In this document: one piece after another, positions 8,201-12,390 of the stretch | Layout of the letters: every line of letters begins with the position of its first letter | Numbering within the stretch: the first letter of the stretch is position 1 | Origin: an uncultured Bacteroidota bacterium | Lineage (GTDB): Bacteria; Bacteroidota; Bacteroidia; Chitinophagales; Chitinophagaceae | DNA: 12,390 bases | Assembly (NCBI GenBank): GCA_903929655.1 | Contig: CAIYVS010000431.1 | Span: 1 to 12,390, forward strand | Direction of reading: 5' to 3' | Made by a program: the position numbers and the translations under genes | Notes under the pieces: generated by a model | What the model saw: only the letters and a program-made list of their open reading frames with translations | The model's database searches: none | What the model was told of the DNA's origin: nothing

Positions 8201-8489
8201 TACTTCCCTGTGGGTTTGCAGCAAGTGTACCGGGTAAAATGACATGTACTACTACAGGTATACGAAAAACTCTTCTTACGCCATTATCAAATAAAAGTGC
8301 ATTGGGATTGTTATGCGCGTTATACCAACTTACCCAATCGTTTGTCTCCTTCTGTATTTTCAGATCAGTCTGCAGGTATTGCGAAGTGGCTTGTAACTGG
8401 GGGGCACTACTGTTTACACTATTCTGCGCTTCAACAACATATTGCATTCCCAAACACAACAAAAACAAGAGCGTAATTTTACGTATCAT
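5277..8489 (-). CDS. Secreted M43-type pseudoprotease with GEVED, Ig-like repeats and T9SS sorting domain
   Basis: 1070 residues. Residues 1-21 form a Sec signal peptide, with probable cleavage after VEA before Q22. Residues about 74-345 follow the pappalysin/M43 layout: RIPVVVHVI, MIDYLNQSFHA, YYNIWIVNKIDG, GDQICDTEPEKN, and the Met-turn region YNFMDNSSCQNRFTIGQ (M317). Where HExxHxxGxxH should be, residues 250-260 read QQMAKALSVLP, so no zinc ligand or catalytic glutamate remains. Residues about 376-528 are a GEVED domain (DYNNDGSF, GQAEDYT). Four Ig/PKD-like repeats (about 536-902) and a fifth divergent one follow. Residues about 988-1070 are a T9SS type A sorting domain (FPNPTTG, LDLSNFANGNYFIEIR, C-terminal lysine). 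It is predicted to cross the outer membrane via the type IX system and be released or surface-attached; a binding or scaffold role is inferred. Convergent with the biotin operon, divergent from secDF. Confidence 0.9.
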   Translation of the reverse strand: MIRKITLLFLLCLGMQYVVEAQNSVNSSAPQLQATSQYLQTDLKIQKETNDWVSWYNAHNNPNALLFDNGVRRVFRIPVVVHVILPGTLAANPQGSIYDPSDATIANMIDYLNQSFHAAWSAYPDSNSGGTYIPIEFYLAGRDSNCNATNGIERINGSGVANYAANGVDNGSAIGANEVNVKNLGRWPVKQYYNIWIVNKIDGKDGTGAGVFTPGYSYNPTTLGGGAPANKDGMILLATQAAAGKTIVPQQMAKALSVLPTYFGSTAITCPSNANCLTDGDQICDTEPEKNSGGACPAGTTNSCTSVLYAGVEYNFMDNSSCQNRFTIGQKMRMIWGLYTFRSGLIGSTGVLAPGLSPVAACVPTTSNPGNTEDAGVYEVKIADNYNSAYIGNVPYVYMDYISGGYNSDGNNAYVNRTCTQQATLVAGNSYKFFVKTGPISTGEQVAIYIDYNNDGSFSSSELVYSHNGTSANEMDSAVITLPTSSALPSLVTCLPIRMRVVVDSSSSTPDPCLALNIGQAEDYTLIIKGSGITGSVTAVLPPFLDSSCISDTLNFTAVPSAGAGGPITYQWYVNGNQTGIITDTFTTSTIADGSTVDVKMFYTNQCGSVDSTLSNAIVVRRLDTILPVCNIALTVGNNPSCPGYPVTFTATPVHAGTSPGFQWQVNGVNISGATADTFTSATLNSFDMVSCVMTTTSPCAVPAVVTSNLIEIHHYVLTSSVTISVNPNPACSGRNVTFTAAPFNAGANPTFQWYIKPYGSSGYAPVPGATSFIFVTNTLQNNDQVQCTMFAPDLCVINHLDTSNQIIMTIDSTLTPSITDSIWMGQNPWCLDSLITFGGNAINYGGIPNLEWLVNGVPVAYGYTFATDSLHNGDIVTLQVNQTDGGCYTQDTMLTAPITLALVKTPDPPLASLIGTILTSNVNGSSFLWYYNTSNNYLANEVPIVGATNQTYHPLVLGYYYVKVVDSGCASPPSNIIKISLLDVGTYNMDNVKIFPNPTTGDVYLDWGTEQPNIKINVYNSIGQGLLHLELNNQSQKMLDLSNFANGNYFIEIRDESGNIGTTRITLAK
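5784..6884 (-). repeat. Four tandem Ig/PKD-like repeats within the secreted protein
   Basis: Protein-level repeats at residues about 536-622, 630-713, 719-811 and 818-902. Each has a cysteine near the start (NPSC, NPAC, NPWC, DSSC), then TFTA-type strands, a central tryptophan (QWYV, QWQV, QWYI, EWLV), a TFT/TFA strand, and a second cysteine near the end. This is the two-cysteine, one-tryptophan arrangement of Ig-like modules common in T9SS cargo. Repeats 2 and 3 are the most alike (NPxC..VTFTAxP..AGxxPxFQW). DNA-level identity is modest, so these are old duplications. Confidence 0.8.
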
Positions 8490-8580
8490 GTCGCTAATAA
8501 ATTTTTACGGGATTAATCCACAGTTTGTGGTAAATATAAGATATTCATTAAAAAAATGCTAAAAGATTTTCAATAAACTT

Positions 8581-8588
8581 CAAACCTA
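8581..8588 (-). promoter_or_regulatory. Putative -7 element for the secreted-protein gene
   Basis: On the minus strand this reads TAGGTTTG, a perfect TAnnTTTG match, and would give a leader of roughly 85 bases before the ATG at 8489. No TTG is seen at the expected -33 distance, so the call rests on one element. Confidence 0.4.
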
Positions 8589-8761
8589 CATAAAAAAAAC
8601 TGGATTTTTATAGCTTAAGCCTCTGAAAATAGTATGTATAAACAGATATTTTTAAACCTAAATATTTGCCCTTTCCAATGAAAAAAAACCTGTATTTCTA
8701 AGAATCTTAATTAAAAATCCTCTAATCTTAAGCCATTTCTTCATTTTTTTATATTAAATCC

Positions 8762-8769
8762 TATCTTTG
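8762..8769 (+). promoter_or_regulatory. Putative -7 element for secDF
   Basis: TATCTTTG is a perfect match to the Bacteroidota TAnnTTTG element, 48 bases before the secDF ATG, giving a leader of about 40 bases. The -33 region is T-rich but has no clear TTG. Confidence 0.5.
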
Positions 8770-8817
8770 CCCACCTAATTTTAATATTATTATAAGTTTA
8801 ATCAATCGACTACACCT

Positions 8818-11800
8818 ATGCAATTAAAAGGCTTGGTAAAATTTTTTACTGCTGCACTCATTCTTATTTCACTGTATCAGCTTTCTTTTACGTTCATTGT
8901 TCGCAACGTAGAAAAGAAAATACGGGCACAGGCCAGGCGTTCTGTCCTTGCAGATAATCCAAACGCTAAAGGCAATGAGCTCGAATCGCTTACCGATGCC
9001 CGCTATGCTGCCCTTACAGACAGCTTACAGGGTGAAACTGTTTTCAGCGTTCCCCTGTTAAAAAAATACAATTTCCAGGAGGCAAAAGAACAGGAATTGA
9101 ATTTAGGCCTTGACCTGCAAGGTGGTATGAACGTGACACTGGAAGTAAGCCTGGATGAATTGGTGCGCTCCATGTCTAACAACCCCAACGACCCGGTGCT
9201 GAATAAAACTATTGCTGATGCAAATGCTGCTAAAGCCAATAGCCAGGCCAACTTCGTAACACTCTTTGGCGAAGCTTTCAAGAAGAATAATTCAGGAACC
9301 AAGCTTGCTTACCTGTTTACAAAACCTTCTGAAAAAGAAATATCACTTAACTCTACCGATGACGAGGTATTAGCTAAGATCAACAAAGAAGCAAAGGACG
9401 CTATTCAACGTACCTATAATGTACTCCTTACCCGTATTGACAAATTCGGGGTATCTAATCCAAACGTAAACCTGGATGCGAACAAGGGTATTATAACAGT
9501 GGAACTGGCAGGGGTACATAATCCTGAGCGTGTACGCAGTTACCTGCAGGCCACTGCAAAACTGCAGTTCTTCGAAACTTATTCAAACCAGGAGATCATT
9601 GGTAGTTTACAGCCTGCTAACGATGCCCTGGCTGCATATCTTGCAGGAAACAAAACTGATTCCACATCGAAGGATACCACGGCACTTGCAAAAGCAACTG
9701 TTGCAGATACTGCGAAAAATAAAGCCCCGGGAAGCGATACAGCCAGCCTTACATCTCTTTTAGCTAATAATAAAAACACAGGAACCACTGTTGCAGGCTC
9801 CGGAGGTAAAACAGATTCTACCACACTGAAACAATTGGAACAACAGAAAAAGAATCCATTATTTTCAGTTTTATATCCTAACGTAAGCCGCGAGAATACT
9901 GTAAATGAAGGCCCTGTTGTAGGGATAGTAGCCAAGAAAGACACTGCTAAACTTAACAGCTATCTGCGCATTGACGTTGTGAGAAACAAATTCCCTGCAA
10001 ACATTCGATTCTTTTACGGTGCTGAAGACAAAAAGGAACGCCATAACCCTAATGCACCATTATATCTGTATGCCATCAAAACTGCGCCGGGCATGACTGA
10101 TGCCAAGCTGGAAGGTGATCGCGTAACGGATGCCCGTATGGATTACGATCCATTAACCGGCCAACCACAGGTATCTATGAATATGGATGTGGCAGGCGCC
10201 CGCATTTGGAAAAAAATGACCGGCGATAACAAAGGCAAATACGTAGCCATTGTACTGGATGATAAAGTGTATTCATGCCCGATAGTTAATGACGAAATCG
10301 GCGGCGGTCGCACCTCTATATCAGGCCATTTTTCTGCAGAAGAAGCAACCGATCTTGCCAACATCCTCAAATCGGGTAAACTTCCGGCACCTGCCCGCAT
10401 TGTTCAGGAACAGGTAGTAGGTCCTACACTCGGTGCCGAATCAATTGCGTCAGGTAAAATGTCTATAATCATCTCTTTTGTCATCATCTTCTGCCTGATG
10501 CTATTGTATTATAATACGGGTGGTATCGTTGCTAACATTTCATTGATATTGAACTTGCTGTTTACAGTTGGTATTCTTTCTGCCCTGCACGCCACGCTTA
10601 CCATGCCTGGTATAGCGGGCCTGGTACTAACCATAGGCTTGGCGGTAGATACGAACGTTATCATATTCGAGCGTATAAAAGAAGAACTCGTCTCGGGCAA
10701 CAGTTACCAGCAAGCCATTATAAACGGTTACAAACGCTCCATGAACCCCGTAATAGATGGTCACTTTACCACATTATTAACAGCGATCATCCTGTTTATT
10801 TTCGGTCTCGGTCCTGTACTTGGTTTCGCTACCACACAGATCATCGGTATCCTTTTATCATTATTCTGCGGTATCCTCGTTTCACGTCTTATCACAGACA
10901 TCTACATGAAGCGCGAACGCCACTTTAATTACTTCACAAGTTTATCTAAATCTATTTTCAAGAAGGCACATTTCAAATTTGTTGAGATGCGTAAATACAC
11001 TTACGTTATTTCTGTTTTCGTTTTGATAATGGGTATTGCTTCTTATTTCCATGGCTTTGATAAAGGCGTTGAATTCTCCGGTGGCCGCAGTTATACTGTA
11101 AAACTCGATGCGCCTCACACTACTGAGGATATACGAGAAAAACTGAAAGGTTCGTTTAACGGAGAGTACCCGATAGTAAAAACCATTGGTTCCAACAACC
11201 AGTTTAACATCACTACTTCTTATCTCATAAAAGAACCCGGACAGGAAATTGAGCAAAAAGTACAGGAGCAACTTTATACAGGCTTACTGAAAGAACATTT
11301 CATTCCTGAAGGAACGAGTTTCGAAACTTTTGGTACCAAATACCTGCAAAGTTCTCAAACAGTATTGCCTACTATTTCCGATGATCTGAGGGCTGGTGCT
11401 GTAAAAGCAACCTTCATCTCGCTCATTGTTATCTTTATTTATATCTTCCTGCGTTTCCGCAAATGGCAATATTCAATGGGTACCATCCTGTCATTACTAC
11501 ATGACGTTTGCGTAACGCTGGCTGTATTCTCATTCTTCCGCGGACATGTACCTTTCGCTCTCGAAATTGACCAGCACTTCATTGCGGCGGTCTTGACAGT
11601 GATCGGGTTCTCGATGAACGATACGGTGATCGTATTTGACCGTATCCGCGAATATTTCCGTAAAACCCCGAATGGGGATAAGAAAGAAATCATCAACCGT
11701 GCGATCAACGACACATTGAGCCGTACTATTATGACTTCTCTTACAGTATTCTTAACCATCCTCATCCTCTTCATATTTGGTGGCGAGGTTACCCGTGGTT

Positions 11801-11952
11801 TTGCCTTCGCAATGCTTATAGGTGTGATCACCGGTACTTACTCTTCTATCTTCGTTGCCGCACCGGTACTGGTGGATATGGACAAAAAAGGTTCATTGAA
11901 AGTAGAGGTTGACCGCGAAGCCAAAATTGAAGAATTGAAGAAACTGGCATAA
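8818..11952 (+). CDS. secDF: Fused protein translocase subunit SecDF
   Basis: 1044 residues joining SecD (about 1-710) and SecF (about 715-1044). SecDF is an inner-membrane, proton-driven partner of SecYEG that pulls exported proteins out on the periplasmic side. SecD marks: N-terminal membrane segment (about 8-28), LGLDLQGGMN (97-105), VGPTLGAESI (535-544), and the membrane motif GLAVDTNVIIFERIKEE (607-623) with proton-path D611. SecF marks: membrane segment about 727-745, KGVEFSGGRSY (749-759), VIGFSMNDTVIVFDRIRE (928-945) with D935. About twelve membrane segments are apparent in total. Fusion is common in Bacteroidota. Two regions enlarge the periplasmic part: residues 31-95 before the first motif, and a Ser/Thr/Lys/Ala/Asp-rich low-complexity stretch at about 279-346. 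Likely monocistronic, with its own promoter and terminator. Confidence 0.97.
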   Translation: MQLKGLVKFFTAALILISLYQLSFTFIVRNVEKKIRAQARRSVLADNPNAKGNELESLTDARYAALTDSLQGETVFSVPLLKKYNFQEAKEQELNLGLDLQGGMNVTLEVSLDELVRSMSNNPNDPVLNKTIADANAAKANSQANFVTLFGEAFKKNNSGTKLAYLFTKPSEKEISLNSTDDEVLAKINKEAKDAIQRTYNVLLTRIDKFGVSNPNVNLDANKGIITVELAGVHNPERVRSYLQATAKLQFFETYSNQEIIGSLQPANDALAAYLAGNKTDSTSKDTTALAKATVADTAKNKAPGSDTASLTSLLANNKNTGTTVAGSGGKTDSTTLKQLEQQKKNPLFSVLYPNVSRENTVNEGPVVGIVAKKDTAKLNSYLRIDVVRNKFPANIRFFYGAEDKKERHNPNAPLYLYAIKTAPGMTDAKLEGDRVTDARMDYDPLTGQPQVSMNMDVAGARIWKKMTGDNKGKYVAIVLDDKVYSCPIVNDEIGGGRTSISGHFSAEEATDLANILKSGKLPAPARIVQEQVVGPTLGAESIASGKMSIIISFVIIFCLMLLYYNTGGIVANISLILNLLFTVGILSALHATLTMPGIAGLVLTIGLAVDTNVIIFERIKEELVSGNSYQQAIINGYKRSMNPVIDGHFTTLLTAIILFIFGLGPVLGFATTQIIGILLSLFCGILVSRLITDIYMKRERHFNYFTSLSKSIFKKAHFKFVEMRKYTYVISVFVLIMGIASYFHGFDKGVEFSGGRSYTVKLDAPHTTEDIREKLKGSFNGEYPIVKTIGSNNQFNITTSYLIKEPGQEIEQKVQEQLYTGLLKEHFIPEGTSFETFGTKYLQSSQTVLPTISDDLRAGAVKATFISLIVIFIYIFLRFRKWQYSMGTILSLLHDVCVTLAVFSFFRGHVPFALEIDQHFIAAVLTVIGFSMNDTVIVFDRIREYFRKTPNGDKKEIINRAINDTLSRTIMTSLTVFLTILILFIFGGEVTRGFAFAMLIGVITGTYSSIFVAAPVLVDMDKKGSLKVEVDREAKIEELKKLA

Positions 11953-11978
11953 TCCTTATAACAATATCATTTTTTAAG

Positions 11979-12008
11979 AACCGTCCCCTAAATCGGGACG
12001 GTTTTTTT
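11979..12008 (+). terminator. Intrinsic terminator of secDF
   Basis: AACCGTCCC (11979-11987) and GGGACGGTT (11995-12003) form a perfect 9-bp stem around a 7-base loop, followed by a run of seven T (12002-12008). It lies 26 bases after the secDF stop, a textbook Rho-independent terminator. Confidence 0.93.
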
Positions 12009-12132
12009 ATTCTTTGCCAGCGCTCTTTTTATTTTGATTCTTATACTTCCTAGGCTTCTATACTATTAAGCATGCTAATTTTTTAACTATTCGAGTATTG
12101 ATATTTTGAATTCTGACTTTTGAATTTTGAAC

Positions 12133-12140
12133 TACCTTTG
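12133..12140 (+). promoter_or_regulatory. Putative -7 element for the superoxide dismutase gene
   Basis: TACCTTTG is a perfect TAnnTTTG match, 33 bases before the ATG at 12174. Three copies of TTTTGAA lie just upstream (12104-12110, 12118-12124, 12125-12131). None sits at an ideal -33 spacing. Confidence 0.5.
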
Positions 12141-12173
12141 TCTTTTCAAATAAAAAATCAAATCTTAATATTT

Positions 12174-12390
12174 ATGGCATACACACTTCCTGCATTAACT
12201 TATGCTTTCGATGCGCTCGAACCACATATTGATGCACAAACAATGCAAATACATCACGACAAACATCACCAGGCATACGTTGACAACCTGAACAAAGCGC
12301 TTGCAGGTACTGATGGCGAAAACAAATCATTGGAAGAATTAATGGCGGGTATTTCTAAATATCCAGCTGCTGTTCGTAACAACGGTGGCG
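12174..12390 (+). CDS. Superoxide dismutase (Mn/Fe family), N-terminal part (partial)
   Basis: 72 codons are visible before the window ends. The start MAYTLPALTYAFDALEPHID and the helix with MQIHHDKHHQAYVDNLN match the N-terminal domain of Mn/Fe superoxide dismutases, which convert superoxide to oxygen and hydrogen peroxide. H27 is the first metal ligand; H31 and Y35 fall at the conserved second-sphere positions. The visible end (AAVRNNGG) leads into the region carrying the second histidine ligand, which is outside. Mn, Fe or cambialistic specificity cannot be told from this part. No signal peptide, so cytoplasmic. It is isolated from secDF by a strong terminator and has its own promoter element. 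Confidence 0.96.
   Translation, partial: MAYTLPALTYAFDALEPHIDAQTMQIHHDKHHQAYVDNLNKALAGTDGENKSLEELMAGISKYPAAVRNNGG

Larger units (their letters stand above)
8490..8817. other. 328-bp divergent intergenic region between the secreted-protein gene and secDF
   Basis: Strongly AT-rich, with no convincing coding frame and no tRNA or structured RNA that I can see. It holds a candidate promoter on each strand (listed separately) and a short palindrome CCACA-GTT-TGTGG at 8518-8530 in the presumed leader of the minus-strand gene. Both flanking genes start without a Shine-Dalgarno sequence. Confidence 0.7.

Noticed and set aside
8427..8489. Possible lipoprotein signal around C12 of the secreted protein
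   Set aside because: The residues before the cysteine are F-L-L, without the small residue required at -1 of a lipobox; a standard Sec signal cleaved after A21 fits better and agrees with the T9SS sorting domain.
8239..8562. 107-codon plus-strand open frame running out of the start of the secreted-protein gene
   Set aside because: It is antisense to a convincing signal peptide and N-terminal region and shows no recognisable domain.
11439..11831. 130-codon open frame antisense to the SecF part of secDF
   Set aside because: It lies wholly inside a well-conserved gene, its translation is basic and resembles no family, and no start signals favour it.
1..12390. CRISPR arrays, insertion sequences, tRNA or rRNA genes, prophage or attachment sites
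   Set aside because: No regularly spaced repeats, transposase-like proteins, terminal inverted repeats or RNA-gene signatures were seen; the window reads as ordinary chromosomal backbone.

Overview
The window looks like a chromosomal segment of a Bacteroidota bacterium, most likely a Chitinophagaceae-like lineage. The evidence is: a large secreted protein ending in a type IX secretion (Por) sorting domain; a fused SecD-SecF gene; promoters of the Bacteroidota type (TAnnTTTG at about -7) upstream of several genes; near absence of Shine-Dalgarno sequences; and moderate-to-low GC with AT-rich intergenic stretches. Genus and species cannot be fixed from the sequence alone.

Layout. Positions 1-369 (minus strand, 3' end outside the window) are the N-terminus of a class V aminotransferase-fold PLP enzyme carrying a twin-arginine signal. 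A 171-bp divergent intergenic region follows. Positions 541-5220 (plus) are a compact operon in the order bioB-bioF-bioD-bioA, followed by a ferritin-like di-iron protein gene. bioF/bioD and bioD/bioA overlap, and the di-iron gene starts one base after the bioA stop. A GC-rich hairpin separates this operon from a convergent 3.2-kb gene (5277-8489, minus) for a secreted modular protein. Its M43 (pappalysin-like) metalloprotease domain has lost every zinc ligand and the catalytic glutamate; GEVED and Ig-like repeats and a T9SS sorting domain follow. After a 328-bp divergent intergenic region comes secDF (8818-11952, plus) with a strong intrinsic terminator. The 5' end of a Mn/Fe superoxide dismutase gene (12174 to the window edge) closes the window.

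How the genes work together. BioF, BioA, BioD and BioB carry out the four late steps from pimeloyl thioester to biotin. No gene for making the pimeloyl moiety (BioC/BioH/BioG/BioI/BioW/BioZ type) and no birA lies in the window. The di-iron protein is transcriptionally and probably translationally tied to bioA, so it is the best candidate here for an unrecognised biotin-linked function. SecDF supports Sec export, the first step for the T9SS cargo protein, but nothing suggests those genes are co-regulated.

The two observations most worth following up are the complete EExxH-type di-iron site in the last gene of the biotin operon, and the wholesale conversion of the M43 zinc-binding motif to QQMAKALSVLP in an otherwise well-preserved secreted protein (a probable pseudoprotease).
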